DNA from: Bacteroidales bacterium
GTDB taxonomy: Bacteria > Bacteroidota > Bacteroidia > Bacteroidales > F082
Length of the DNA stretch: 64,000 nucleotides
NCBI GenBank assembly: GCA_019454985.1
Contig: JACFNF010000001.1
Coordinates: 62,001-126,000, forward strand
Reading direction: 5' to 3'
Below, piece after piece: positions 42,784-52,266 of this stretch. The notes under the pieces were generated by a model. It searched no databases. It worked only from the letters and a program-made list of their open reading frames with translations, and was not told where the DNA came from. A program made the position numbers and the translations under genes. Within the stretch, counting starts at the first letter, position 1. The number at the start of each line of letters is the position of its first letter.

Positions 42784-44037
42784 CTACGACACAAACTTCT
42801 TAAAGATAATGGAAGCATTGTGTCCGCCAAATCCGAATGTATTGGTAAGAGCATAATTTACAACGCGTTTACGGGCTTTCCAGAAAGTGAAGTCAAGATT
42901 GTTATCTATTTCCGGGTCATCCGTAAAGTGGTTGATAGTCGGGGGAATGACATCGTTTTTCACGGCAAGCAGCGTAGCAATGGCTTCGATCACACCGGCA
43001 CCGCCCAGCAAATGGCCGGTCATGGATTTGGTGGAGTTGATGCTAATTTTGTAAGCATGGTCGCCAAAGAGGCTTACGATGGATTTTGGCTCAGCGATAT
43101 CGCCCAGAGGTGTAGAAGTTCCGTGTGTGTTGATGTGGTCAATGACTTCCGGTTGAATGCCGGCGTCGTCTAAGGCGCGTTGCATACTCAGTTTGGCACC
43201 AAGGCCTTCGGGATGAGGCGAAGTCATGTGGTTGGCATCAGCCGATAGGCCGCATCCTACCAATTCGGCATAGATTTTGGCGCCTCTGGCCAGTGCATGT
43301 TCCAGCTCTTCGAGGACGATCCCACCGCCACCTTCTCCCATCACAAAGCCATCGCGGTCTTTGTCGAAGGGGCGCGATCCGGTTTTGGGGTCGTCGTTGC
43401 GGGTTGATATGGCATGCATGGCATTGAATCCACCCACACCCGCCTGGCTGATCGAAGCTTCGGAGCCGCCGGCAATGATAGCCACTGCTTTACCCAACCT
43501 GATATAGTTGAACGCATCAACAATACTGTTGGCTGAGGAGGCACAAGCCGAAACGGTAGCAAAGTTCGGGCCACGGAAGCCGTGTTTGATTGAGATGTGG
43601 CCGGCAGTGATGTCGGCAATCATCTTAGGAATGAAAAAAGGATTAAACCGAGGTGTGCCATCGCCTGTTGCAAAAGCCGACACCTCCTCGGAAAAGGTAA
43701 TAAGCCCGCCTATGCCTGACGACCAAATGACGCCAACCTCGTCTAAATCTGTTTTTCCGTTGATCAAACCAGAATCGGCTATGGCCTCGTCTGATGAAAT
43801 CAGCCCAAACTGAGCATAAAGGTCGTATTTGCGTACGTCCTTACGATCGAAATAGTCTTTGGAGTCGTAATTTTTTACTTCGCAGGCAAAGCGGGTCTTA
43901 AACTTGGAGGCGTCAAAGCGGGTAATATCAGCAGCGCCGTTCTCGCCATTGATCAGACCCTCCCAATAGGAAGCGACATTGTTACCAATCGGTGTGATGG
44001 CACCTATTCCTGTTACTACTACTCGTTTCAGCTCCAT
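42784..44037 (-). CDS. fabF: 3-oxoacyl-ACP synthase II
   Basis: Condenses malonyl-ACP with acyl-ACP in fatty-acid elongation. The 417-residue protein has the catalytic triad Cys165 (VSACASSANS), His305 (INTHGTSTPLGD) and His342 (SMTGHLLGGAG). It is 11 bases downstream of acpP, whose product is its substrate carrier. Operon acpP-fabF-rnc is the classic bacterial order. Confidence 0.97.
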   Translation of the reverse strand: MELKRVVVTGIGAITPIGNNVASYWEGLINGENGAADITRFDASKFKTRFACEVKNYDSKDYFDRKDVRKYDLYAQFGLISSDEAIADSGLINGKTDLDEVGVIWSSGIGGLITFSEEVSAFATGDGTPRFNPFFIPKMIADITAGHISIKHGFRGPNFATVSACASSANSIVDAFNYIRLGKAVAIIAGGSEASISQAGVGGFNAMHAISTRNDDPKTGSRPFDKDRDGFVMGEGGGGIVLEELEHALARGAKIYAELVGCGLSADANHMTSPHPEGLGAKLSMQRALDDAGIQPEVIDHINTHGTSTPLGDIAEPKSIVSLFGDHAYKISINSTKSMTGHLLGGAGVIEAIATLLAVKNDVIPPTINHFTDDPEIDNNLDFTFWKARKRVVNYALTNTFGFGGHNASIIFKKFVS

Positions 44038-44048
44038 AAAAATAATTC

Positions 44049-44285
44049 TTAACCTTTTTTCTCTTCAATAAACCTGATAGCATCGCCAACAGTGGCAATC
44101 TTTTCAGCCTGATCGTCCGGAATAGCGATATTAAATACTTTCTCAAATTCCATGATCAGTTCGACGGTGTCGAGCGAGTCGGCGCCAAGGTCGTTGGTAA
44201 AACTGGCTTCTGGTGTAACTTCGGCCGGTTCAACACCTAATTTTTCCACAATAATGGATACGATTTTTTCTTTGATTTCTGACAT
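44049..44285 (-). CDS. acpP: Acyl carrier protein
   Basis: A 78-residue carrier with the phosphopantetheine attachment Ser37 in [12 protein letters not shown]. The ATG at 44285 gives the standard [16 protein letters not shown] start; the 11-residue extension in the same frame is not family sequence. It heads the acpP-fabF-rnc cluster. Confidence 0.97.
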   Translation of the reverse strand: MSEIKEKIVSIIVEKLGVEPAEVTPEASFTNDLGADSLDTVELIMEFEKVFNIAIPDDQAEKIATVGDAIRFIEEKKG

Positions 44286-44409
44286 AACTGATGAAGTTTT
44301 AGTTAAACAGCGCTGCAAAATAAAGAAATTACCACAAGATATACAACTTTATTTCTTAATGTTCTGATTCACATCGTTTTAAAAAATGATTGGCTTAATA
44401 ATTCCTCGA

Positions 44410-45129
44410 TTAGCTTTCTGAAAAGGATTCTTCATCCTCAGCGAATTGTTTCGACCCTTGGTCTGCCGGGCCAATCACGATAACAATTTCACCTTTCACA
44501 TCTTGCTGGCCAAAATAGGCGATTAATTCTTTCAAAGTGCCACGGCGGTTTTCTTCGAACATCTTGGTGAGTTCGCGAGAGATAGAAGCCGGTCGGTCAA
44601 TTCCGGCAATGGCTGCGAGTTGTTCCAGGGTTTTGACGATCCGATGGGGAGATTCGTACAGAATTGTTGTACAAGAACGTTTGGCGATGGCAGTGATGCG
44701 TTTAAGCCGTCCTTTTTTATGAGGCAGGAAACCCTCGAAAACAAATCTTTCAGCAGGTAATCCAGAGTTGACAAGGGCCGGCACAAAAGCCGTAGGGCCG
44801 GGCAAACACTCCACTTCGACGGCTGCTGCAATGGCTGCTCTCACAAGCAAAAACCCCGGATCGGAGATGGCAGGAGTGCCAGCATCGGTGACTAAGGCAA
44901 TCTTTGTCCCCGATTGAAGCCGTCCGATGAGTTGTTCAACCATTCGGTGTTCATTGTGCTGATGAAAAGCCACCATCGGTTTGCTGATGTCATAATGTTT
45001 CAGTAAAATGGAAGTTTTTCGGGTGTCTTCAGCAGCCACCAAATCCACTTCTTTCAACACGCGAAGCGACCGCAGGGTGATGTCTTCGAGATTCCCGATA
45101 GGGGTTGGCACAAGAAATAGTTTCGACAT
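44410..45129 (-). CDS. rsmI: 16S rRNA (cytidine1402-2'-O)-methyltransferase
   Basis: Methylates C1402 of 16S rRNA using S-adenosylmethionine. The 239-residue protein has the family N-terminus LFLVPTPIGNLEDITLRS, AEDTRKTSILLKHY, ALVTDAGTPAISDPGFLLVR and ESPHRIVKTLEQL. The length is slightly short for the family because the C-terminal domain is reduced, as in many Bacteroidota. It is transcribed alone. Confidence 0.95.
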   Translation of the reverse strand: MSKLFLVPTPIGNLEDITLRSLRVLKEVDLVAAEDTRKTSILLKHYDISKPMVAFHQHNEHRMVEQLIGRLQSGTKIALVTDAGTPAISDPGFLLVRAAIAAAVEVECLPGPTAFVPALVNSGLPAERFVFEGFLPHKKGRLKRITAIAKRSCTTILYESPHRIVKTLEQLAAIAGIDRPASISRELTKMFEENRRGTLKELIAYFGQQDVKGEIVIVIGPADQGSKQFAEDEESFSES

Positions 45130-45208
45130 AGAGCGTTTATCAGAAGGCTAACAAAAGATGTTTTTTTGATCTTATGTAAATTATCGGATTACTGCCGTTT
45201 ATGTATGA

Positions 45209-46006
45209 TCAATTGTCATTCGCAAAACGTCGTTCGATGAGGGAATGAATGCGTTCAAGGGCCGGACCATGGCTTTCCCAACGATGTTGGACGCTCAGCT
45301 CGATCAAATAGGTTTTTGCGCCATTGTAGCTTTCAAAACTGTTCAGCTCGTCAATGGCACGGTTGTAATATTGGATATTCCCTTCGAACAACTCATTGAT
45401 CATTAAAAACTTATCGTTAATACCGATGGCTTCGCGCAAGTCACTGATTTTGGCGTGTTCAATCTTTTTCGCTAAGCTGTTGTCAGAAATCTGCAATTTG
45501 TCAGCCAGAATGGGGGTTTCGCCAAAAAGGTCGAGCATGGTGGGCTGTGGCTCAGTTCTTTGTTTGGGTGTCACTTTCACTGGCGGATTAGGTTCTAACT
45601 TTATTTCCTTTTCGGGAAACGAGATGTTGCTTTCACCCACAAAACTTCCGAGGTTTGAAGGCGCTTCGTCGGATTCGTCAGCAGAAATTTGAGCCGGGTT
45701 AAAATCTGGTGCGGCTAATCTGTCATTAAGCTGCACATCAGGGGTTTCTATAGCCGGTTTGTTTTGGTGATCATTTGGCTGGTTTTTATCCCGATTGCTA
45801 ACCGTTGCTCCCGCAGGCCAATAGCTTTCACCGGTATTAAGTTGCAGAACCACATCATAAAGCGATCTTGTTTTGTCGCGCAACAGGCCGGCATCAATAG
45901 GGTGAACAACCCCTCCTTCTGATTCAAGGACTTCGGTATGACGTTTCAATTCCGACACCAGCATTTGTATCTGCCCTAAAAGGCCCATATTTTTCATTTT
46001 ATCCAT
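45209..46006 (-). CDS. Hypothetical protein, unrecognised
   Basis: A 265-residue cytosolic protein that I cannot assign. There is no signal peptide or membrane helix. The N-terminal 65 residues look helical, the middle (about 70-165) is low-complexity and rich in Pro, Asp and Asn, and the C-terminal 90 residues (from [20 protein letters not shown]) look like a folded helical domain that I recall seeing in unannotated Bacteroidota proteins. It is divergent from tdk with a short shared spacer. Codon use resembles its neighbours, so it is probably real. Confidence 0.6.
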   Translation of the reverse strand: MDKMKNMGLLGQIQMLVSELKRHTEVLESEGGVVHPIDAGLLRDKTRSLYDVVLQLNTGESYWPAGATVSNRDKNQPNDHQNKPAIETPDVQLNDRLAAPDFNPAQISADESDEAPSNLGSFVGESNISFPEKEIKLEPNPPVKVTPKQRTEPQPTMLDLFGETPILADKLQISDNSLAKKIEHAKISDLREAIGINDKFLMINELFEGNIQYYNRAIDELNSFESYNGAKTYLIELSVQHRWESHGPALERIHSLIERRFANDN

Positions 46007-46048
46007 TATGGCACGATTCTATTGAACGTTTATTTTCATTTGAATGGT

Positions 46049-46056
46049 TACATTTG
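46049..46056 (+). promoter_or_regulatory. -7 element upstream of tdk
   Basis: TACATTTG, an exact -7 match, 39 bases before the chosen ATG (46096). It overlaps the beginning of the longer open frame at 46054, so that frame cannot be the translated start. Confidence 0.6.
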
Positions 46057-46095
46057 CAGCATGTAAAATTAGCCAAAACAGCAATATCCGCATTC

Positions 46096-46695
46096 ATGTT
46101 TCTCGAAAAAGACACCAATATTACGAACAAAGGCGGTTGGATTGAGGTAATTTGCGGCAGTATGTTTTCGGGCAAAACCGAAGAACTGATTCGCAGGCTC
46201 AATCGTGCCCGTATTGCGAAACAAAAGGTTGAGATTTTCAAACCACACATTGACAAACGTTACAGTGATGAAGATGTTGTTTCGCACAACGCCAACGCAA
46301 TCCGTTCGATACCGGTTGAGAGCGCTTCACAGATTTTGTTCTACGCCAATGATGTAGATGTGATTGGCATTGACGAAGCCCAGTTTTTCGACAGCGAGCT
46401 GACTTCGGTCTGTACCCAGTTGGCCAATCGTGGTATCCGGGTGATTGTAGCCGGCCTCGACATGGATTTTCAGGCTAATCCTTTCGGGCCAATGCCCCAA
46501 TTGCTGGCAGTGGCCGAGTATGTTACCAAGGTTCACGCCATCTGTATGCACTGTGGAAATCTGGCACATGTTTCGCATCGCATTGTAGAAGGCGAGCGCT
46601 TAGTGCTTCTGGGCGAGACCGAAAGCTATGAACCCTTGTGCAGGGTGTGTTACAATAAAGCCCGGGCTACCGCCGCAAAGAAAAAAGAAAACTAA
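46096..46695 (+). CDS. tdk: Thymidine kinase
   Basis: Phosphorylates thymidine in the nucleotide salvage pathway. The 199-residue type II enzyme has the P-loop GSMFSGKTE (21-29), DEAQFFD with the catalytic Glu region, and a zinc-binding tetrad CMHC and CRVC. The start at 46096 gives the family-like N-terminus [19 protein letters not shown]. It is divergent from the hypothetical gene and precedes a cyclophilin gene by 83 bases. Confidence 0.95.
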   Translation: MFLEKDTNITNKGGWIEVICGSMFSGKTEELIRRLNRARIAKQKVEIFKPHIDKRYSDEDVVSHNANAIRSIPVESASQILFYANDVDVIGIDEAQFFDSELTSVCTQLANRGIRVIVAGLDMDFQANPFGPMPQLLAVAEYVTKVHAICMHCGNLAHVSHRIVEGERLVLLGETESYEPLCRVCYNKARATAAKKKEN

Positions 46696-46723
46696 ATCAC
46701 TTTTGAACCTTTGATTGCGCCAC

Positions 46724-46753
46724 TTTCTATATCAAAGGCTTTGTTTATTTTTG
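46724..46753 (+). promoter_or_regulatory. Promoter of the cyclophilin-pheS unit
   Basis: TTTC (46724-46727), 18 bases, then TATTTTTG (46746-46753), an exact -7 match. The ATG at 46779 is 26 bases downstream. Confidence 0.65.
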
Positions 46754-46778
46754 CCGTTTCAATTTAACCTTTTAAGCT

Positions 46779-47405
46779 ATGAGAACCCTCATTTTAGCCG
46801 TTGTGATGGGCTTCGCCCTCAGCCTTTCGGCACAGCAAAAAGCCGAAACCATGATTGTGATCAAGACAAATTATGGCAATATGACAGCCAAATTGTACAA
46901 CGACACGCCACAGCATCGCGATAATTTCATCAAATTAGTGAAACAGGGGTGGTACACCGACTCGCCTTTCCACCGTGTTATTAAAAATTTTATGATTCAG
47001 GGTGGAGGCAATAAAGATGGACGTAATGACCCTGGTTATACAGTAGAAGCCGAATTTCGTCCGCAGCATATTCATAAAAAAGGCGCCTTGGCTGCCGCCC
47101 GGACGGCCGATCAGGTGAATCCGGAACGCCGTTCGTCGGGCTCTCAATTTTATATCGTTCAAGGTCAAAAGTATGATGAGGCCACGCTAAACAATTTTTC
47201 GCAGCGTACCGGCGTCAGTTATACCGATGAACAAAAGAAAGTTTATGCCACTAAGGGCGGAACACCTCACCTTGATGGAACTTACACTGTTTTTGGCGAA
47301 GTGATTGACGGATTCGATGTGATTGATAAAATTGCCGCCGTACAGACCGGTCAGGGCGACAAGCCGGTGAAGCCGGTTACGATGAAAATCGAAATTCTAA
47401 AATAA
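46779..47405 (+). CDS. Exported cyclophilin-type peptidyl-prolyl isomerase
   Basis: Speeds folding of secreted proteins by isomerising X-Pro bonds. The 208-residue protein has a short signal peptide (about residues 1-18, ending LSLSAQ) and a cyclophilin core with FHRVIKNFMIQGG, SSGSQFYIVQG and GTYTVFGEVIDGFDVID. A 40-residue insertion around residues 130-165 (YDEATLNNF to PHLDG) is also seen in Bacteroidota homologues. The signal peptide points to the periplasm. It is 19 bases upstream of pheS. Confidence 0.92.
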   Translation: MRTLILAVVMGFALSLSAQQKAETMIVIKTNYGNMTAKLYNDTPQHRDNFIKLVKQGWYTDSPFHRVIKNFMIQGGGNKDGRNDPGYTVEAEFRPQHIHKKGALAAARTADQVNPERRSSGSQFYIVQGQKYDEATLNNFSQRTGVSYTDEQKKVYATKGGTPHLDGTYTVFGEVIDGFDVIDKIAAVQTGQGDKPVKPVTMKIEILK

Positions 47406-47424
47406 ATTATGATTTAAACCTCAT

Positions 47425-48450
47425 ATGCTGCCGATGAAAACCAAAATTGCTGCTTTGCTGGCCGATATCCAACAGTTTCAAGCTCAAAGCAAAGAACAGG
47501 TTGAAGAATTTCGTTTGAAATATTTGAGCAAAAAGGGATTGATCCATGCCCTGTTTGACGATTTCAAACAAGTTCCGCCCGAAAATCGCAAAGAGATGGG
47601 CATGTTGCTCAATGAGTTAAAAAACAAGGCACAGGAGATTTTCGATCGGCAGTCGGATGCTTTTGCCGGCGACCAGCATCATGTCAGCCAGATAGACACC
47701 AGTTTGCCGGCCGTAGAGGTTTCAGGAGGGCGTCATCCTATTTCCATTGTTCGGCGGAACCTCAACAGCATTTTTGAACGTTTGGGTTTTATCATTGCCG
47801 AAGGGCCTGAAATTGAAGATGATTTCCATAATTTCACAGCTTTAAATTTCCCCGAAGAGCATCCGGCACGCGATATGCAGGATACCTTTTTTATTGGTAA
47901 GTCGCCCGATGTTGCTCTGCGCACGCACACTTCGAGTGTGCAGGTGAGAGTGATGGAACAGGGGAAACTCCCCATCCGCATCATTGCTCCGGGCAGAGTA
48001 TTTCGCAACGAAGCCATCTCGGCACGCGCACATTGCATCTTCCATCAAATTGAAGGACTTTATATTGACAAGGAGGTCTCGTTTGCCGATTTAAAACAGA
48101 CGCTTTATTTCTTTGCACGAGAATTTTTTGGCCCCGAAACACGCATCCGTTTCCGCCCTTCCTATTTCCCTTTTACCGAAATCTCGGCCGAGATGGACGT
48201 GTCGTGCAATATTTGTGGCGGCAAAGGATGCAACATCTGTAAATACAGTGGGTGGGTCGAAATTCTTGGTTGCGGTATGGTGGATCCCAATGTTTTGGAG
48301 GCTTGCGGTATTGACAGCAAAGAATACAGCGGTTATGCATTTGGAATGGGTATCGAACGCATTACCATGATGAAATATCAGATTAACGACCTGCGTCTGT
48401 TTTTCGAAAACGATCTGCGATTCCTTAAGCAATTTGACCAATTGGTCTAA
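47425..48450 (+). CDS. pheS: Phenylalanyl-tRNA synthetase alpha subunit
   Basis: Charges tRNA-Phe with PheT. The 341-residue protein has an N-terminal coiled coil (about 1-90) and the class II catalytic core with RTHTSSVQVRVME, ARAHCIFHQIEGLYID and the motif 3 region AFGMGIERITMMKYQI. ATGs at 47425 and 47434 are both possible. pheT is not adjacent, which is normal in this phylum. It may be co-transcribed with the cyclophilin gene. Confidence 0.95.
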   Translation: MLPMKTKIAALLADIQQFQAQSKEQVEEFRLKYLSKKGLIHALFDDFKQVPPENRKEMGMLLNELKNKAQEIFDRQSDAFAGDQHHVSQIDTSLPAVEVSGGRHPISIVRRNLNSIFERLGFIIAEGPEIEDDFHNFTALNFPEEHPARDMQDTFFIGKSPDVALRTHTSSVQVRVMEQGKLPIRIIAPGRVFRNEAISARAHCIFHQIEGLYIDKEVSFADLKQTLYFFAREFFGPETRIRFRPSYFPFTEISAEMDVSCNICGGKGCNICKYSGWVEILGCGMVDPNVLEACGIDSKEYSGYAFGMGIERITMMKYQINDLRLFFENDLRFLKQFDQLV

Positions 48451-48591
48451 TGCGCTTTTCTTTTTTGCCCTTTTACCCGTTGTAGGCGGGGTAAGGTTGG
48501 GCATGTTTTTCCCAAATTACGGGATTTACCGTATTTACATTTTTATTATTCACTCATTTCTTTGTCGTGCTAACTTTAACTCAACAAAGCA

Positions 48592-49125
48592 ATGAAAACA
48601 CGTTTCTACACGCATTGGGGCATGATGGCGCTGATGATGGCGGCACTGCTGATTAGTTCATGTAAAAAAGACGACGATGGAGGCGGAGGCGGTTCGGCTG
48701 CCGAAGGCACCATCACAGCCAAGGTTGACGGCACAAGGATCACCACAATTTCAATGGCCACATTTGCCACCAAAGGGCCAGGATATTTGAATCTTCAGGG
48801 TAACACCGGAGGCACATCGGCCAAGGCCATCACTTTTACAATTCTTGGAGATGTATCAGTTGGAACCTATTCTTTTGGAGGTGGAGCCAATATTGCCAAC
48901 TCAGCAGCCTATATGGAAACCCAAATTGACCTCGCCAATCCAACACAGCCGGTCACGAATACCTGGCAGGCTCCTTATGATGGCAGCGTTGCCGGCGAAA
49001 TCAAGATTTCTGAAATTACGGATGCCCATATCATCGGCACTTTCCACTTCAAAGGAAAAAGCGAGGATGGCAGCATTAAAAACGTCACCGACGGTGCATT
49101 CAATGTGAACTTCTTGGCCTATTAA
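48592..49125 (+). CDS. DUF6252-like surface lipoprotein
   Basis: A 177-residue predicted lipoprotein: hydrophobic signal, lipobox LISSC, then KKDDDGGGGG. Acidic residues right after the Cys resemble the Bacteroidota lipoprotein export signal that sends lipoproteins to the cell surface. The rest is a beta-rich domain (GTITAKVDGTRI, GTFHFKGKSEDGS) resembling DUF6252, of unknown function. It stands alone, with a terminator after it. The family name is a weak call; lipoprotein is certain from the motif. Confidence 0.7.
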   Translation: MKTRFYTHWGMMALMMAALLISSCKKDDDGGGGGSAAEGTITAKVDGTRITTISMATFATKGPGYLNLQGNTGGTSAKAITFTILGDVSVGTYSFGGGANIANSAAYMETQIDLANPTQPVTNTWQAPYDGSVAGEIKISEITDAHIIGTFHFKGKSEDGSIKNVTDGAFNVNFLAY

Positions 49126-49177
49126 CCACATTCCGTTGGCCGATCTTACCCTTATTTAACAACCAACTTCTGAAACC

Positions 49178-49230
49178 AAAAGCAGCATTTCACGGGAGAC
49201 AGTCCCTTGATTTGTTGCTTTTTGTTTTTT
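49178..49230 (+). terminator. Terminator after the DUF6252-like gene
   Basis: A 9-bp stem with one G-U pair (49178-49186 with 49214-49222), an inner GGGA/TCCC stem, and a T-rich tail ending TGTTTTTT. It lies about 50 bases past the stop and close to the convergent dnaG end. Confidence 0.55.
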
Positions 49231-49244
49231 CGATGGCTACGCAA

Positions 49245-51191
49245 TTATTTTACAATGATAATTCCCAATTGGTTGTTGATGGCCTGCCTCATTCGATCCA
49301 GTTTATTTTTTTCGGCCATCAGGGCCACTTGTTCATCTAAGCTGGTGGCTTGCCTGAGTTGTTCCGAAACCTGGATCATTCGTTGCTGAATCACAAAATC
49401 CTTATAGCGGTAGAGGGTTTCGATGATGGCATCTTTAAGCACATCTTCCTCCTTTTTCACATAAATTTTTTTGCTTTCCCAATTGTCAAGCCGGTATGGG
49501 GTGGTAAGCAGGTCAACGGCCAGAAGGGCCACATCGGGTTCATGATGATGAATGAAATATTTTTCTGAAGGTACGACTTCCTCTTTTAAGGCTTCCACAA
49601 AGTGATCCTGAATTTTGCGGTGTGTGGGCTGGCTGAACCACAACTCATCGTAGAGCAGGTCGTCAATGATAAAGCGCGCCACTTTCTCGGTGGCTGAAAC
49701 GGGATAATTCAGCTCATCAACATATTCGATCGGGATGTCCTGATTTCCATATTGAAGCAGGAGTTTGATCAGTTCTCTTTCCTGATAATATCCGGGTTGT
49801 TCTTCGGGTTCTTGCGATTCGATCCGGGGCTGTTCGGGACTGGGCGCAGGAGTATCGGGAAGATACTGTTCACCTGTCTGTTTTTTGAATTTCTGCCGCA
49901 GAAGTTTATTGAGTTCATTGAGCAGGAGTTGTTCTTCCACCTCGAGCAGCCGGCTGCATTCTTTGATATACACCGAGCGGTAGATGGGCTCGGGTATAAG
50001 CGAAATGGTTTGTACAATTTCTTTAATCAGTCCGGCTTTTTTTAGCGGATCATCACCCGATTGCCGGATCAACAGCTTTGTTTTGAAGCTGATGAAATCG
50101 GTGGCATTTTCGCTGATGAAAGCCTCAACCTCACTTGTGCGGTTTTTCCGGACAAAGCTGTCAGGGTCGTCACCTTCGGGTAGTAACAACACCCGCACGT
50201 TCATGCCTTCTTCGAGAATCATATCCGTCCCGCGGAGCGAGGCGTTGATGCCGGCCTGATCGCCATCGTAGAGAATGGTAATGTTGTTGGTAAACCGTCG
50301 GATGAGCCGGATTTGATCGGTAGTAAGACTGGTCCCGGAGCTTGCAACCACATTTTCGATTCCTGCCTGGTGCAGCGAGATCACATCGGTATATCCCTCA
50401 ACAAGCAAACAATTGTCGGTACGGGTGATGGCGCTCTTTGCAAAATAAAGACCATAAAGGCTTTTGCTTTTATTGTAAATTTCCGACTCGGGCGAGTTAA
50501 GGTATTTGGCTTTGGTTTTATCACCAGACAGAATTCTTCCGCCAAAACCAATGACTTTTCCGGTAAGGTTGTGTATCGGGAACAACACTCTGCCCTGAAA
50601 GCGATCGTAAAGTTTTTCTTCGGAGCCGACAGAAAGTCCTGTTTTCAGCAGGATATCGGCGGCATAGCCTTGCTGACGGGCATAGGCCGAGAAAGCCTCG
50701 CGTTGATCGGGGGAGTAGCCCAACTGGAACTTCTTGATGATTACTTCTTTAAAATCGCGTTCTTTGAGATAGCTCAGTCCAACAGCCCGTCCTTCGTGAT
50801 GCTCGAACAGCGTTTTTGAAAAATACTGCTGGGCAAAGGTGTTGAGATTAAACATCCTTTCCCTTTCGTTCAGGGCAGCCAGTTCTTCGGGTGTCTGCTC
50901 GTGCTCCTCAATTTCGATCTGGTATTTCCGGGCAAGGTAACGCAGCGCTTCGGGATAACTCAAATGTTCGTGCTCGATGAGAAAGCGGGCTGCATCGCCT
51001 CCTTTTCCACAACCAAAGCATTTAAAAAGACCTTTTGCCGGCGAAACGGTGAACGAAGGCGTTTTTTCCTGATGGAACGGACAAAGACCAATGAGGTTGA
51101 CACCCCGACGTTTGAGGCTCACAAACTCGCCCACCACCTCTTCGATGCGGGCGGCTTCCATAATGCTGGCAACAGTATGCTGAGGAATCAA
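49245..51191 (-). CDS. dnaG: DNA primase, TTG start
   Basis: Makes RNA primers for replication. The 648-residue protein has the CHC2 zinc finger (Cys37, His40, Cys58, Cys61 counted from TTG), the primase core with VEGYTDVISLHQAG and toprim YDGDQAGINASLRG, and a C-terminal DnaB-binding region. The start is inferred to be TTG at 51191, because conserved sequence begins there (IPQHTVASIMEAARIEEVV) and the ATG-based frame to 51308 adds 39 unrelated residues that overlap a -7-like TACCTTCG (51210-51217). It is convergent with the DUF6252-like gene. Confidence 0.93.
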   Translation of the reverse strand: MIPQHTVASIMEAARIEEVVGEFVSLKRRGVNLIGLCPFHQEKTPSFTVSPAKGLFKCFGCGKGGDAARFLIEHEHLSYPEALRYLARKYQIEIEEHEQTPEELAALNERERMFNLNTFAQQYFSKTLFEHHEGRAVGLSYLKERDFKEVIIKKFQLGYSPDQREAFSAYARQQGYAADILLKTGLSVGSEEKLYDRFQGRVLFPIHNLTGKVIGFGGRILSGDKTKAKYLNSPESEIYNKSKSLYGLYFAKSAITRTDNCLLVEGYTDVISLHQAGIENVVASSGTSLTTDQIRLIRRFTNNITILYDGDQAGINASLRGTDMILEEGMNVRVLLLPEGDDPDSFVRKNRTSEVEAFISENATDFISFKTKLLIRQSGDDPLKKAGLIKEIVQTISLIPEPIYRSVYIKECSRLLEVEEQLLLNELNKLLRQKFKKQTGEQYLPDTPAPSPEQPRIESQEPEEQPGYYQERELIKLLLQYGNQDIPIEYVDELNYPVSATEKVARFIIDDLLYDELWFSQPTHRKIQDHFVEALKEEVVPSEKYFIHHHEPDVALLAVDLLTTPYRLDNWESKKIYVKKEEDVLKDAIIETLYRYKDFVIQQRMIQVSEQLRQATSLDEQVALMAEKNKLDRMRQAINNQLGIIIVK

Positions 51192-51489
51192 TGTGGGATT
51201 ATTTTGCTGCGAAGGTACGACGTTCGCAAAAAAAACACTACTTTTACAACAAGAAAAAACCGAATCCGAACTTAGCCTGAAGTATGGTTTAGGTGGGTTT
51301 TTTATCAATCATCCAAGCCGTAATACTTTGGCCTCGGTCTATTTCGGTTTACGATTTTAATAAGTTCAACAACTGAATGTAATCCATCAAAAAATTTAAT
51401 TGTTGTTTGATTCCGGACGACATTTTTTAAATCCTTAATAATCAGATTATATCTTTCTCTTCATCCATTGTAAACCCAATCATTTACAC

Positions 51490-51690
51490 ATGACAAACGT
51501 TAAAAAACTCTATCGTTCGCGCTTCAATCGCATCCTCGGAGGGGTATGCTATGGTCTGGCCGATTATCTTAATCTTGACCCAACCATTGTCAGAGTAGGC
51601 TGGGTTCTTTTTACGCTATTGGGCGGAGCCGGCCTTTTGGCCTATCTTGTCTGTTGGATCATTGTGCCTGAATCGCCCACCGGGGTTTAG
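51490..51690 (+). CDS. PspC-domain protein
   Basis: A 66-residue protein that is almost entirely a PspC domain: RFNRILGGVCYGLADYLNLD followed by a membrane helix (about residues 37-60, VGWVLFTLLGGAGLLAYLVC). PspC proteins sense envelope stress in the phage-shock response of other phyla; here it stands without pspA or pspF. Its stop codon overlaps the stop of the convergent gene by 4 bases. Its stand-alone role is unknown. Confidence 0.88.
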   Translation: MTNVKKLYRSRFNRILGGVCYGLADYLNLDPTIVRVGWVLFTLLGGAGLLAYLVCWIIVPESPTGV

Positions 51691-52094
51691 TCTTCCATTA
51701 ACTCTTGTGCAGGCAAATCGTTGGCAGTATCCTGCCCTTCATTTTCTTCGTCGAGCGAGGCAATCAAACGGGTCAAGGCCTCTAATTGGTTCGCCAGACG
51801 ATGGGTATATTCTTCGTTTTTAGCAATTCGTTGATTGAGTTCATGTAAATGGTCGTGTAAGGCTTTTTTAAAGTGATCCGGATCTGATTTGGTTTCTTCG
51901 TGTTCGGTAGAGGAAGGCTTCACCGAAAGTCCGACAAATTCGTGAATACGCTGTTCAAAAAGTTCAAAACGTTTATACGAGTTTTTCCGATGGATCAAAA
52001 ATACCACCATCAATAGCACACCTGCCAAAAACAACAGGCTGATCATAGCCCAGATTAAGCTGTGAGCATCGTTGATTACCACAAAAAGATTCAT
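51687..52094 (-). CDS. Small membrane protein with C-terminal coiled coil, unrecognised
   Basis: A 135-residue protein with one N-terminal membrane helix (about 11-34) and a charged helical C-terminal part (about 70-125, with heptad-like Leu and Ile, e.g. HDHLHELNQRIAKN). I cannot assign a family. It is convergent with the PspC gene, sharing 4 bases at the stops. An envelope function is a guess. Composition is like its neighbours, so it is probably real. Confidence 0.55.
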   Translation of the reverse strand: MNLFVVINDAHSLIWAMISLLFLAGVLLMVVFLIHRKNSYKRFELFEQRIHEFVGLSVKPSSTEHEETKSDPDHFKKALHDHLHELNQRIAKNEEYTHRLANQLEALTRLIASLDEENEGQDTANDLPAQELMED

Positions 52095-52241
52095 ATAGTC
52101 AATTGGTTTACAAGTGTTCGATGAGCCAAAGGTAGTTTTTTTTTGGAAAATTAATTTTCCTAATTTCTACAGAATGAAGTTTAACCTTTAGTAGACTTCG
52201 TTTTTCAAGTTCGATACCGCCGTGCAGCCCGAAACATTCCG

Positions 52242-52249
52242 TAATTTTG
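52242..52249 (+). promoter_or_regulatory. -7 element upstream of the family 2 glycosyltransferase
   Basis: TAATTTTG, an exact match, 17 bases before the ATG (52267). The close spacing leaves a very short leader. Confidence 0.55.
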
Positions 52250-52266
52250 AACGTTATTTGGGGTGT

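Noticed and set aside
48473..48494. Terminator after pheS
   Set aside because: Only a 6-bp stem (TTACCC with GGGTAA) without a T run.
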